From positions 1-64,000 of the IMG/VR virus record IMGVR_UViG_3300047300_000501: a stretch of 64,000 nt of DNA. The stretch is one strand, 5' to 3'. The position numbers and the translations under genes were made by a program. This DNA comes from a virus. Shown here piece by piece: positions 14,300 to 23,109 of this stretch (within the stretch, counting starts at the first letter, position 1; every line of letters begins with the position of its first letter). Below the pieces are notes generated by a model. That model was not told the DNA's origin. It saw only the letters and a program-made list of their open reading frames with translations, and ran no database searches.

Positions 14300-14861
14300 A
14301 CTTAGGAAATTTATTCATCAATCTTTTGGTTTTTGGTGTCAATCCATGCCAAGAGGACCAATCTTCTCCACCGTTGGACATATGAAAAGCAACCTGTGCA
14401 TTAATTACAGGGTTAAAAAGGTCCTGGTTATCACTTAGTTCAAACTTCTCAATACGATCTGGCCCAAGATCTCTAATCATATTGATCTGAAATAGTCCAT
14501 AAGACTTATCCCCAGTCTTACCATTACCATTAAAAGCATAAGGTCTTCCATTAGACTCTTTCTTTGCTACTGCCCAAGCCTCAACTAGGTTCTTTCCACG
14601 AAACCCTACCTGAAATAGCAAGTCTTTGAGTTCTAGATCTGTTAAAGAATCCTTACTAACGTATTTTGATAGTTTATATATATTAGCAGTCTTAGAAACC
14701 AAAAAAGCCCCAGAAGGGGCTGCCACGGGCTGGACCTGTTCACTCGTTTTAGTTTCAGGCTTAACAGTTGTAGCGTTAGCATTATTTGAAAAAACGGCAA
14801 AAATGCCAGTGACCGTAAGTATTCCGATGATTACTTGTTCCTTAAATTTCTCGTTCATCAT
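14298..14861 (-). CDS. Secreted lysozyme / lytic transglycosylase-like protein
   Basis: Of 187 residues, 1-30 form a signal peptide (IIGILTVTGIFAVF, cleavage near ANA-TT). A linker follows, then a lysozyme-like domain: AWAVAKKESNGRPYAFNGNG with catalytic-type E102, SYGLFQINMI, NAQVAFHMSNGG and WSSWHG. The pattern is that of SLT/goose-type muramidases. It may be the endolysin or an exported wall enzyme. Start 14861 is supported by AAGGAGG 5 bases upstream; a second ATG follows. An intrinsic-terminator-like hairpin lies inside the gene (14701-14721). Confidence 0.75.
   Translation of the reverse strand: MMNEKFKEQVIIGILTVTGIFAVFSNNANATTVKPETKTSEQVQPVAAPSGAFLVSKTANIYKLSKYVSKDSLTDLELKDLLFQVGFRGKNLVEAWAVAKKESNGRPYAFNGNGKTGDKSYGLFQINMIRDLGPDRIEKFELSDNQDLFNPVINAQVAFHMSNGGEDWSSWHGLTPKTKRLMNKFPK
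14701..14721 (-). terminator. Intragenic terminator-like hairpin
   Basis: On the minus strand AGCCCC-TTCT-GGGGCT is followed directly by TTTTTT, the form of an intrinsic terminator. It lies at about codons 47-54 of the lysozyme-like gene and codes for AAPSGAFLVS. Confidence 0.5.
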
Positions 14862-14884
14862 AGTTTCCTCCTTAGAAAACAATA

Positions 14885-14900
14885 ACACCTTGGTAGGTGT
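14885..14900 (-). promoter_or_regulatory. Leader hairpin of the lysozyme gene
   Basis: ACACCT-tggt-AGGTGT is a perfect 6-bp inverted repeat between the lysozyme promoter and its ribosome site. It could affect message stability or attenuation. Confidence 0.35.
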
Positions 14901-14920
14901 CTAGTATTAAGTATAACATA

Positions 14921-14949
14921 ATTTTACCCACTTTTAACCCAAAAGTCAA
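14921..14949 (-). promoter_or_regulatory. Sigma-70-type promoter of the lysozyme gene
   Basis: On the minus strand TTGACT (14949-14944), 17 bases, TAAAAT (14926-14921). The -35 begins TTGACTTTTGGG, as in the early promoter at 2023. Confidence 0.6.
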
Positions 14950-14958
14950 ATTTAGGCG

Positions 14959-14967
14959 TGGTATAAT
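14959..14967 (+). promoter_or_regulatory. Extended -10 promoter
   Basis: TGG-TATAAT, 9 bases before the ATG at 14977, divergent from the lysozyme promoter. Confidence 0.6.
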
Positions 14968-14976
14968 TAATTTATT

Positions 14977-15483
14977 ATGGCAACAACTAATGATGGCGTA
15001 TTTAATCTACCATTCCCAGAGTCAACTGATCCTGTTAATGTACATGGTGACATAAAAGCACTTGCAGATAGACTTAAGATTGTTTTGCCACCACTTGGCA
15101 TTTCTGCTTTTCAAATTTCTGTAATTAATAATAGCGGAGAAACTTTGCCAGCAGGAACTCCAGTTTATGCTGTTGGATATACAACAAAAACAACGGTAGA
15201 TAAAGCATTACCAACTACTCCTGCCCCAATCTTAGGATTATTAAAGCAAAGCCTTACAAATGGATCAGAAGGCATTTGTGTTGTTGCAGGAGTAATGGAA
15301 AATATTAATACCTCTGCTTTTGATAATGGAGATGTTCTATACGTTGGTTCTGAGGGCGGATTGTCAAATCTTGCAACACATGGTGCAGTTGGTATAGTTG
15401 CACATGCAGCAGTAGATGGAATTATTATTGTAGAGGCAAAGGGAAACGGCACTTGGGGAGCACTCAAGGCTGGATTGTCCTAA
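14977..15483 (+). CDS. Virion/fibre protein with capsid-decoration-like fold (168 aa)
   Basis: The N-terminal part (NLPFPESTDPVNVHGDIKAL, ADRL) is a fibre-base segment. Residues about 48-165 (QISVINNSGETLPAGTPVYA ... LGLLKQSLTNGSEG ... DGDVLYVGS-like) resemble the decoration or shaft domain in which 'V.N.tG..i..GtpVy' begins a beta barrel. First gene of the second adhesion cassette, with its own leaderless-type promoter. Confidence 0.55.
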   Translation: MATTNDGVFNLPFPESTDPVNVHGDIKALADRLKIVLPPLGISAFQISVINNSGETLPAGTPVYAVGYTTKTTVDKALPTTPAPILGLLKQSLTNGSEGICVVAGVMENINTSAFDNGDVLYVGSEGGLSNLATHGAVGIVAHAAVDGIIIVEAKGNGTWGALKAGLS

Positions 15484-15487
15484 TGAA

Positions 15488-15496
15488 TGGTATAAT
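15488..15496 (+). promoter_or_regulatory. Extended -10, leaderless-type promoter
   Basis: TGG-TATAAT with 6 bases to the ATG at 15503. Confidence 0.65.
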
Positions 15497-15502
15497 CTAA
15501 TT

Positions 15503-15907
15503 ATGGCAATAACTCGTGGAGCATCTGGTCGGTATGATATTGGCAATAAGCCACCAACAGTTCTTTGGACTGTGGTTCGTGGTGACACTTCTGGTTTTAA
15601 AGTCTATGCAACAGATGATGCAAAAGATCCACTAAACATTCCTGACTGGACAATCTCAATGAAGATAAAGCGTCCAAACAACTCTGCAGATTTAGGAACT
15701 ATTACAGATGATGCTACGTTAGTTTTGACATTAACACCAGTAGCAGATGAAGATGATTTAATTGGTGAGTTTACTGTATGGCTTACTGCAGAAGAATCTG
15801 TACAACTTGAAACAGGAGACATCTTTGACATCCAACTCTCAGATGCTACAAGAGTCTGGACAGTTTGCCAGGGTAGCATGAAGATTCTTGAAGATGTAAC
15901 AGACTAA
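15503..15907 (+). CDS. KGDT-domain fibre/baseplate protein (134 aa)
   Basis: VLWTVVRGDTSGFKVYATDD, then LNIPDWTISMKIKRP and ATRVWTVCQGSMKILED. It aligns by eye with 4927 (IKWNVVRGDTASIRVEF, TSDWTYSASS, LVWTPVIGSILVIGD), so the first gene group of each adhesion cassette carries the same domain. Likely tail-attachment role. TAATG coupling to 15907. Confidence 0.65.
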   Translation: MAITRGASGRYDIGNKPPTVLWTVVRGDTSGFKVYATDDAKDPLNIPDWTISMKIKRPNNSADLGTITDDATLVLTLTPVADEDDLIGEFTVWLTAEESVQLETGDIFDIQLSDATRVWTVCQGSMKILEDVTD

Positions 15908-16131
15908 TGGCAACAGCCACAATCATAGATACAAAAAATACTAAAGTCTCAAATATTAAAACTATTGACTATCCCATAGTCAAGGTAAAAGACTTTACTA
16001 GAAATGTTAAGATTTCAGAAGTCCTTCCTTTTCGTGTTAAGTTTACCTCTATTCAAATAGAAAAGATTGGTTTGGGCAATACTCCACCAATTCCATTACA
16101 GGTTATTGGCTATAGTAACTATATTCTTTAA
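15907..16131 (+). CDS. Hypothetical small basic protein (74 aa)
   Basis: MATATIIDTKNTKVSNIKTI is followed by FTRNVKISEVLPFRVKFTSI and a C-terminal PPIPLQVIGYSNYIL. Beta-strand rich, with no cysteines. In position it corresponds to the small basic gene at 5304 in the first cassette, as both follow a KGDT-domain gene with a TAATG overlap. Unknown role. Confidence 0.6.
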   Translation: MATATIIDTKNTKVSNIKTIDYPIVKVKDFTRNVKISEVLPFRVKFTSIQIEKIGLGNTPPIPLQVIGYSNYIL

Positions 16132-16150
16132 TTAAATTACTTAAAATATA

Positions 16151-16159
16151 TGTTATAAT
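16151..16159 (+). promoter_or_regulatory. Extended -10, leaderless-type promoter
   Basis: TGT-TATAAT with 6 bases (TACAAC) to the ATG at 16166. Confidence 0.65.
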
Positions 16160-16165
16160 TACAAC

Positions 16166-16612
16166 ATGTCTAAGATATCAATTCCAGGAGTAAAGAGTCT
16201 TTTCCAATCAGGAGATAGACCTTCTCAAGAAAATTACGAAGATCTAATCGATACCCTATCAGCACAAGCAACAGACCTTGGCTCTGCGGGTAACAATGAA
16301 AATACAATCAATGGTATTGAGAATGCAACCGTTATTGATAACTTTGATGCTACAGTTTGGCGCATGGTTAAGTATATTGTTTCAATATCAAAGACCACAG
16401 CAGGGGACAATAAGTTCTACGCAACTGAAATGACAATTCTTGTTGATGGTACAAATGTATCAGTCAGCGAGTATGGAACAATCGACAATGATGGGAATAT
16501 TGGCACCATTAATGTCTCTCGCACTGGAAATACCGTGGCTTTAACAGTCACTCCAGATCCTGCGATCAAGCCAGTCACTGTACGTTTCGCACGTATGGGA
16601 CTTAAGGCATAA
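16166..16612 (+). CDS. Virion protein with a domain shared by the 16632 fibre (148 aa)
   Basis: Residues 1-60 (GVKSLFQSGDRPSQENYEDL) are a fibre-base segment. Residues about 60-148 (TVWRMVKYIVSISKTTAGDN, TEMTILVDGTNVSVSEYGTI, then VTVRFARMGLKA) match the end of the 16632 protein, where the same W/Y-V, T-E, V-D-G and EYGTI positions recur. This looks like a shared, transferable virion or fibre-tip domain. Confidence 0.6.
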   Translation: MSKISIPGVKSLFQSGDRPSQENYEDLIDTLSAQATDLGSAGNNENTINGIENATVIDNFDATVWRMVKYIVSISKTTAGDNKFYATEMTILVDGTNVSVSEYGTIDNDGNIGTINVSRTGNTVALTVTPDPAIKPVTVRFARMGLKA

Positions 16613-16631
16613 TTAAAAAGGAGATATAAAA

Positions 16632-18656
16632 ATGGCAACAGTAAATAAAGATTTTAAAATTAAGAGTGGTCTTATCGTTGAAGGTACAACAGCAACAGTT
16701 AATGGTTATGACATTCTTACAAAGAAGCCAGCAGACGATCAATATATTATTGATCTCATTGGCGGAGAAACACTCGTAAAGTCAGTTTCAACTGAATTTG
16801 ACGTAAGTGTTGCTGGAGAACTTTCAATTGATCGTACTGTAGTAGATGCTTACTACGATGCAGCAGGTTCTGCTACAACAGCAGAAAATAATGCAAAGTC
16901 ATACGCAGATGGACTTGCTTCAAACTATGACCCAGCAGGTTCAGCAACTAATGCATACAATGATGCAGTAACAGCAGCAAACTCTTACACAGACGGAGAA
17001 GTTGCAGATGAGGTTATTGCACGTGATGCAGCAATTCTTCTTGCTAAGCAAGATGCTATTGCAGATGCAGCATCAGATGCAACAACTAAGGCAAATGCAG
17101 CAGAGCAAAATGCAAAAAATTATACAGATGGTGAAATCTTAACAGAAATCACAAATCGTAACAATGCAATTGCAACTGCAAAGTCAGAAGCAATTTCAAC
17201 AGCAGAAGGTTACACTGATGGCGAAATCACAGCACTTGAAGGTCGTTCACAGACTTATGCAGACAATGCAGCAACAACTGCAGAAAATAATGCTAAGGCA
17301 TATGCAGATGGACTTTCATCTGGTCTTAACTGGAAGGCAGCAGTAAACGTACTTGCTACAGCAAACGTTGCTCTAACTGGTTCAACACCACTTTCAATTG
17401 ATAACCATACAGTATCTGACGGATACCGTGTACTCTTGAAGGGACAATCAACAGATGCTGAAAACGGTATCTACGAGATGTCTATCTCTGGTGGTTCTTA
17501 TACACTTTCTCGTCCAGCAGATGCAGATGCATCAGCAGAACTTATTGGTGCAGCAGTATTCGTAATGGAAGGCGACAACTATGCTTCAACAGCGTGGGTA
17601 CAGGCTGACCACTACCTTACAACTTTTGCGGGACAGGATTGGACACAGTTCTCAGGACAAGGAACATATCTTGCTGGAAATGGTCTAACACTTAACGGCA
17701 CAACTTTTGAAATTGACACAGCAGTAACAGAGACAGTTACTGGTTCTCAGGCAAAGGCAGATGCAGCAGAAACAGCAGCAAATGCTTACACAGATGGCCG
17801 TGAGACAGCAATCACAACTGCTTATCAGGGATATGCTGATCAAGCAGAAGCAGATGCAGTTTCAACTGCTAACGCACACACAGATGCTAGAGAAATTGCA
17901 ATTACAACTGCTTATGAGAACTATGCTGATGGCGTAGCCCTTACTGCAGAACAAAATGCTAATGTCTACACAGATGGAAAGATCACTGATGAAATTGCAG
18001 ATCGCAATCTTGCAATCACAAATGCAGTCAATGCACTATCTACATCAGATATTGAAGAAGGTGTAAACGAATACTTTACAGATTCTCGTGCTAAGACTTC
18101 AGCAGCAGATCTTTTGACTGGTGCAAACCTTACAAATATTACAATCACAGGTACAGGTGCAGGTCTTACTATTACCGCAGAAAACGGTGTAGCAGATTCT
18201 ACAACTGATGATCTTACAGAAGGTACAGGAAACCTATACTTCCAAGAGTACCGTGCACTTGATGCAATCTCTAATGCTGCTCAAATTGCTCCACAAGCAA
18301 TTGATATCACATGGGTTCGTCGTGAAGAAGCAGCCTACTCATCAGTAGCAACAGCATCAAAGACTACCTGTCACTCAGCAACAACATCTGAAGGAAGCAT
18401 GAAGTACCTTGTTCGTGTAACTGCAAATGTTGGAGGAACTCAGCACTCACATGTAACTGAAGTTCTTGCAACAGTTGATGGTTCACATGGTGTGGCAGTT
18501 GTTGAGTATGGAACAATCTATACTTCAGAAAATCCATTAGCAACAGTAACTGTTGAATGGAATGCTGTATCATCTACATACGATCTAAATGTTACAACAG
18601 CAAACAATAACTCAGAAGTTTTGGTTGCAGCAACATTAATCGCAGTACAAGACTAA
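16632..18656 (+). CDS. Long repetitive tail fibre (674 aa)
   Basis: The N-terminal part is MATVNKDFKIKSGLIVEGTT, shared with the 18696 protein. Residues about 75-225 and 375-470 are Ala-rich repeats of the type NAKSYADG/AANSYTDGE, which should form a trimeric coiled shaft. Residues about 235-370 form a globular insert (GYRVLLKGQSTDAENGIYEM). The last 120 residues are the EYGTI domain seen in 16166. AAGGAG lies 10 bases upstream of the ATG. Confidence 0.75.
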   Translation: MATVNKDFKIKSGLIVEGTTATVNGYDILTKKPADDQYIIDLIGGETLVKSVSTEFDVSVAGELSIDRTVVDAYYDAAGSATTAENNAKSYADGLASNYDPAGSATNAYNDAVTAANSYTDGEVADEVIARDAAILLAKQDAIADAASDATTKANAAEQNAKNYTDGEILTEITNRNNAIATAKSEAISTAEGYTDGEITALEGRSQTYADNAATTAENNAKAYADGLSSGLNWKAAVNVLATANVALTGSTPLSIDNHTVSDGYRVLLKGQSTDAENGIYEMSISGGSYTLSRPADADASAELIGAAVFVMEGDNYASTAWVQADHYLTTFAGQDWTQFSGQGTYLAGNGLTLNGTTFEIDTAVTETVTGSQAKADAAETAANAYTDGRETAITTAYQGYADQAEADAVSTANAHTDAREIAITTAYENYADGVALTAEQNANVYTDGKITDEIADRNLAITNAVNALSTSDIEEGVNEYFTDSRAKTSAADLLTGANLTNITITGTGAGLTITAENGVADSTTDDLTEGTGNLYFQEYRALDAISNAAQIAPQAIDITWVRREEAAYSSVATASKTTCHSATTSEGSMKYLVRVTANVGGTQHSHVTEVLATVDGSHGVAVVEYGTIYTSENPLATVTVEWNAVSSTYDLNVTTANNNSEVLVAATLIAVQD

Positions 18657-18695
18657 GTTATAAAAAATAAAAATGGTTGGAAGAAGGAGTAGTAA

Positions 18696-19151
18696 ATGGC
18701 AACAGTAGAAAAAGACTTCAAGGTCAAGAATGGCTTAGTCGTAACTAACGGCGGTACATTCGGAGATGCAGTAACAGTAGGAGCACCAACTCTTGCAGGG
18801 CATGCAGCAACTAAGGAGTATGTAGATTCCTTAACGGGATCTATGGCTGTAGGCACAACTGCTCCTTCTTCACCAACTAATGGTACACAATGGTTAGATA
18901 CTCTAACAAATAGAGTTAACTTCTACTACGAAGGATCATGGTACACACAGGCTACAATTGATGATACATTGAATCTGCCACAGCACATTCACGATACAGC
19001 AATTGATGGTACAGGGTTTATTGTAACTACTTTCCGTGAAGGTGGAAGTTTTAATAGCCCACAAGGAACTGCAGTTGATGGCGGGGGACCAAGTACAACA
19101 ACTTTTGACCTCACTCTTGACGGTGGTTCTGCAGTAGATAATTTCAATTAA
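18696..19151 (+). CDS. Short fibre protein (151 aa)
   Basis: The start MATVEKDFKVKNGLVVTNGG is nearly the same as 16632, and AATKEYVDSL is a widespread fibre motif. PTNGTQWLDTLTNRVNFYYE is the shaft-end module also seen in 8688. The C-terminal residues are Gly/Thr-rich (DGGGPSTTTFDLTLDGG), typical of a phage C-terminal foldon. AAGGAG precedes the ATG. Confidence 0.65.
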   Translation: MATVEKDFKVKNGLVVTNGGTFGDAVTVGAPTLAGHAATKEYVDSLTGSMAVGTTAPSSPTNGTQWLDTLTNRVNFYYEGSWYTQATIDDTLNLPQHIHDTAIDGTGFIVTTFREGGSFNSPQGTAVDGGGPSTTTFDLTLDGGSAVDNFN

Positions 19152-19157
19152 AATTGA

Positions 19158-19166
19158 TGTTATAAT
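19158..19166 (+). promoter_or_regulatory. Extended -10 promoter with leader
   Basis: TGT-TATAAT about 40 bases before the ATG at 19207. The leader carries a small GGGCAGCCC hairpin and an AAGGAG ribosome site, so this start is not leaderless. Confidence 0.6.
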
Positions 19167-19206
19167 GAGATAAGTAAATGGGCAGCCCCCATAAGGAGAA
19201 TATAAA

Positions 19207-21036
19207 ATGGCAACTAGAATGCAACAACGCAGAGGTACTGCACAGCAATGGACTGACGCAGACCCAATTTTGGCAGCAGGAGAAATTGGATTTGAAACAG
19301 ATACCAACCAGTTTAAGATTGGTGATGGCGTAAATGCATGGTCAGATCTCTCCTATTTTAAGAACTTAGAAGATCTTGGCGGATCTTTAGATGACTATGT
19401 TCCAGTTAGCACAAAGGGTCAAGCAAACGGTGTAGCCGAACTTGATTCAACAGGAAACGTTCCAATGTCTCAACTTGGAAACATTATTGATGGTGCACCA
19501 GCAGCACTTGACACACTCAACGAAATCTCAACACTTCTTGGTGATGGGTCAAGCCTTGGAGCATCAGTAGTTTCATCTTTAAACGCACTTGATACAGCGC
19601 TTGCAAACCACGCAGACAATACAAGCACTGCTCATGGAATGGTGATTGCAGACCTCGCAACACATACTTATGTAGCCGATGCAATAACAACACATGCGTC
19701 AGATACTACAGGTGTACACGGTATTGCAGATATGTCTGCACTAGCAACATCAGAGTATGTTGGTGATACAGTTGGAGCACACAACCTAGATACAACACAG
19801 GTGCACGGAATTGAAGATACAGCAGAACTTGCTACAAAAACATATGCAAATAATGCAGTGTCAACACACCAAGCAGATACAACAAATGTTCACGGTATTG
19901 CAGATACATCTGCTCTTGCACTATCTGTAGATGTAACATCTGAAATTGCAGCACACTCTGCAGATACAACAGATGTTCATGGAATTACAGATACAGCAAA
20001 CCTTGTCTATACATCTGACTCACGCCTTTCAGATGAAAGAACCCCTTCTGCGGGTTCTGTAACAGCAGCAAAGATTGCAGCAGATGCAGTAGAAACAGCA
20101 AAGATTGCTGACGGTGCAGTAACAAATGCAAAACTTGCAGATGATGCAGTAGATACTTTAGAAATCAAAGATTTAGCAGTTACAAATGCTAAGTTAGCAG
20201 GATCAATTGCACAGTCTAAGATTACTAATCTAGAGACAGACATTGCTTCAAAGCAAGACAAGGTAACTGGAGTTTCAGATACTGAGATTGGGTACCTTGA
20301 TGGAGTTACATCAGCAATCCAGACACAGATCAATGGAAAGGCTTCTCTTTCTGGAGCAACCTTTACAGGTGATGTTACAGTTGAAACCAACCTTACAGTT
20401 GATGGAAACCTTACAGTAACAGGAACAACTACAACAGTTTCTGCACAAGATCTTGTTGTGTCTGACCCACTGATCTATATCGGTGAAGGAAATACAGCAA
20501 ACCTTGTTGACCTAGGTCTTGTATCATCTTTCAACGATGGAACCTACCAGCATGCAGGTATTGCTCGTGATGCTTCTGCTGGAAAGTGGAAGATCTTTAA
20601 GGGTGTAACTGATGAACCAACAACTACAATTAACTTTACACAGGGATCACTTGATGACCTTGCAGTTGGTGCTCTTGAGGCAACAACAGTTACTCCATCT
20701 TCTGGAATAGTTTTCTCAGATGGCACACAAACAAAGGTTGGAGTTCCATCTATAACAACTTTTGCAACAGCAATTTCTTCTAGCGCAACACTTGCAACAG
20801 GAGAGCAGGATAAGTTTGTTCCACTAACTGGAGCAGTTACAATCACTCTTCCTGCAACAGGATACTCTACTGGGCAGTCAATTGACTTCTATCAGGCTTC
20901 AGGTACTGGTGCACAGTTTGCTTCAACCAACAGCGTTGTAGGCACACCAGGACTAAAGTTCAGAACTACAAACTCAGTAGTAACAGCAATGAAGACTCCA
21001 ACTGGATGGTTAGTCTTCGGAGATTTGTCAGCATAA
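19207..21036 (+). CDS. Large tail fibre with Mtd-N-like head domain (609 aa)
   Basis: MATRMQQRRGTAQQWTDADP then LAAGEIGFETDTNQFKIGDG and WSDLSYF is the classical N-terminal domain of the major tropism determinant family. DGAPAALDTLNEISTLLGDG is a common shaft motif. Repeats of HAxDTTxVHGIxDTAxLA (about residues 140-275) and AKIAxDAVxTAKIADGAVT form a repetitive shaft. The C-terminal part ends WLVFGDLSA. Probably a main host-binding fibre. Confidence 0.8.
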   Translation: MATRMQQRRGTAQQWTDADPILAAGEIGFETDTNQFKIGDGVNAWSDLSYFKNLEDLGGSLDDYVPVSTKGQANGVAELDSTGNVPMSQLGNIIDGAPAALDTLNEISTLLGDGSSLGASVVSSLNALDTALANHADNTSTAHGMVIADLATHTYVADAITTHASDTTGVHGIADMSALATSEYVGDTVGAHNLDTTQVHGIEDTAELATKTYANNAVSTHQADTTNVHGIADTSALALSVDVTSEIAAHSADTTDVHGITDTANLVYTSDSRLSDERTPSAGSVTAAKIAADAVETAKIADGAVTNAKLADDAVDTLEIKDLAVTNAKLAGSIAQSKITNLETDIASKQDKVTGVSDTEIGYLDGVTSAIQTQINGKASLSGATFTGDVTVETNLTVDGNLTVTGTTTTVSAQDLVVSDPLIYIGEGNTANLVDLGLVSSFNDGTYQHAGIARDASAGKWKIFKGVTDEPTTTINFTQGSLDDLAVGALEATTVTPSSGIVFSDGTQTKVGVPSITTFATAISSSATLATGEQDKFVPLTGAVTITLPATGYSTGQSIDFYQASGTGAQFASTNSVVGTPGLKFRTTNSVVTAMKTPTGWLVFGDLSA

Positions 21037-21059
21037 TTTAAAAACTAAAGGGGAATAAT

Positions 21060-22418
21060 ATGTCAAAACAAGCAGGTAGAATGAGCCAGGGAGCAAATGA
21101 CTTCTTGGCACCGTACGCTCCAACAATTGGAACAGCAACCAACGTTCCAGCAGGAAGAGCATACAACAATGGACGGGTAGATGTAACATTTACTCCTGAC
21201 CCAATCAATGCAGCAACATCATTTACTGTGACATCTTCTCCTGGAGGTTATACTGCAACTGGTGCTTCTTCTCCAATTTCAGTTACAGGTTTACAATCAT
21301 CAGTGGCTTATACATTTACTGTTACAGCAACTAATGACGCAGGAACCTCAGCACCGTCTGCAGCATCAAATAGCGTTACAGCGACAACAGTCCCTGCAAC
21401 ACCAACTGCACCAAGTGCTTCTTCTCCGTCAGCAGGTGTAGACTCAGTTTCATGGTCTGCACCAGCAGATGGTGGATCAGCGATTACAAATTACCACTGG
21501 GAATCAAATGACTCAAAGTCAGGAGATACAGCATCTACATCAGTAAGCGTTGGACAGGAGCAGGGTACAGCACAGGCTTATCGTGTTTATGCAACAAATG
21601 CTAATGGTAACTCAGAATACTCTTCATACTCTGGAACAGTAACTACAACATTTTCATTTGTTCCATTTGGCGTGTTTGGTTTCTCACCATTTGGTTTCTC
21701 ACCATTTGGTTTTTCACCATTCTCATTCTCTCCATTTGGGTTCTCTCCGTTTGGGTTTTCTCCGTTCTCATTCTCACCATTTGGTTTCTCACCGTTCTCA
21801 TTCTCACCATTTGGATTTTCTCCTTATGGATTCTCTACAACAACATACGGTGTAAAGTGTATTGATGCTAATACATTTATTAGAGTAAAGACTGGACTTG
21901 GTGTCGAGTCTACTGATCCAGAAACTGGCAAGGTAACTCTTAAAGATGCATCAGGACAAGTAGTTGCTAAGCAAGCAAAAGATATTCAGGTTGGAGATAC
22001 AGTTCTTTCAGCAGACTATGCCGAAATTGACCCATCATCTCCAGATTACGAAGTCTTTAACTGGTCTTCTAACTCACTATCTTTTATTAATCACTCAGAA
22101 ACCACAATTACTGACATTGAAGAAACAAATAAGATTCAAACTATTTACTTCAATGGTGATCAATCAGCACAGTTTACATTAGAGCACCCAGTTCTAATTA
22201 AGAGAAATACTGCTGGAGCAATTAGTTATGGTTTTGCTATGGTTGCAGAAGTTCAGGTTGGAGATGCTATTCTAAAGTATAGCCCAACATCAAACTCATA
22301 TATTGAGACAGATATTACATCTATCGACATATCTTCTGGACAAAAGGTAGTCTATACTTTTAGCGCAGAACCAGCAGATCTTATTATTGCTGGTGACATC
22401 GTTACTCACAATAAGTAG
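21060..22418 (+). CDS. Fn3-(FGFSP)n adhesin with C-terminal intein-like Hint domain
   Basis: 452 residues. Two fibronectin-III-like domains (about 12-117 and 118-199) are followed by about ten FGFSP/FSFSP pentapeptides (about 200-262). Next comes the junction STTTYGVK and a Hint domain from C267 to N451: CIDANTFIRV, FTLEH (TxxH block) and DIVTHN, then a single final Lys. The Hint part is 186 residues including that Lys, exactly as in 9318, although the preceding domains differ completely. Family knowledge says Cys1 and the terminal His-Asn drive backbone cleavage. AAAGGGG gives the ribosome site. Confidence 0.75.
   Translation: MSKQAGRMSQGANDFLAPYAPTIGTATNVPAGRAYNNGRVDVTFTPDPINAATSFTVTSSPGGYTATGASSPISVTGLQSSVAYTFTVTATNDAGTSAPSAASNSVTATTVPATPTAPSASSPSAGVDSVSWSAPADGGSAITNYHWESNDSKSGDTASTSVSVGQEQGTAQAYRVYATNANGNSEYSSYSGTVTTTFSFVPFGVFGFSPFGFSPFGFSPFSFSPFGFSPFGFSPFSFSPFGFSPFSFSPFGFSPYGFSTTTYGVKCIDANTFIRVKTGLGVESTDPETGKVTLKDASGQVVAKQAKDIQVGDTVLSADYAEIDPSSPDYEVFNWSSNSLSFINHSETTITDIEETNKIQTIYFNGDQSAQFTLEHPVLIKRNTAGAISYGFAMVAEVQVGDAILKYSPTSNSYIETDITSIDISSGQKVVYTFSAEPADLIIAGDIVTHNK
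21659..21835 (+). repeat. Tandem FGFSP/FSFSP coding repeat
   Basis: Fifteen-base units encoding Phe-(Gly/Ser)-Phe-Ser-Pro repeat about ten times just before the Hint domain. Low complexity at both DNA and protein level. Confidence 0.85.
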
Positions 22419-22423
22419 CGTGT

Positions 22424-23095
22424 ATGCGTGGGGACAGACATCCTAAGCCATCTGAATTTTGGCTAAGCACTTATGACATGTCTTTTTCAGACATTGTTAA
22501 TAAAAGTAACTGCAATCGGTTATTTGTAGAGTATCAGCATGTATTAAAAAACGATGCTGTAAAAAACTCTATACTAAAGCCAGTAAATGACTACGCTTAT
22601 AATTTATATCCTGCGCCAGAGTTTCTTAAGTATGAGGATGGATATGTATATTTAAGGCAGAGAACGCATGCAGAGATATGGGTCAAACTAGATTATACTC
22701 TAGGTGTTTATTTTTTAGACAGACCACATATTAGGCAGTTTTATTGTTCAGATAAAATACTTAAAGCAGATAATACATTTTTATCTACATACAGATTTTA
22801 TAACCCATGGTTTTTTGACCTTAACAGAGAGTATGAAATAGTTGCTGTACATGATGAATTTACCCCCTTTGTAATAGAAGAGTTAGTTGTGCCAATTTTC
22901 AACACTAATGTCACTATCCTTGAGCCAAATTTTACTCATTTTTTGTTTAAAAAGAGCGGGGACCATATGCTGGATCCAACTCATGGTAAAATTAGTATAG
23001 GAACTCCTATGTATGACATGAAGATAAAAGTAAATGACAAGGAACTTAAGTCATTAAAAGATTTTTATTCAACATATAAGTTTCACAGATTCTAA
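22424..23095 (+). CDS. Unknown protein (223 aa) in second modification block
   Basis: MRGDRHPKPSEFWLSTYDMS starts a globular protein rich in aromatic residues (FLKYEDGYVYL, FYNPWFFDLNREYEIVAV). It has no clear catalytic motif. PTHGKISIGTPMYDMKIKV at the C terminus recalls the GTP.-.Q.IP region of the two genes after it, but the match is weak. Starts 6 bases after the Hint-adhesin stop, so it is probably co-transcribed with it. Confidence 0.55.
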   Translation: MRGDRHPKPSEFWLSTYDMSFSDIVNKSNCNRLFVEYQHVLKNDAVKNSILKPVNDYAYNLYPAPEFLKYEDGYVYLRQRTHAEIWVKLDYTLGVYFLDRPHIRQFYCSDKILKADNTFLSTYRFYNPWFFDLNREYEIVAVHDEFTPFVIEELVVPIFNTNVTILEPNFTHFLFKKSGDHMLDPTHGKISIGTPMYDMKIKVNDKELKSLKDFYSTYKFHRF

Positions 23096-23109
23096 AGAAA
23101 AGGAAGAGT

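Noticed and set aside
19178-19206. Upstream ATG in the leader of the 19207 fibre gene
   Set aside because: It is out of frame and has no ribosome site; the AAGGAG at 19193-19198 serves the ATG at 19207.
20007-20846. Long minus-strand frames in the 19207 fibre gene
   Set aside because: Shadow frames of an Ala/Thr-rich repeat protein; no start signals.
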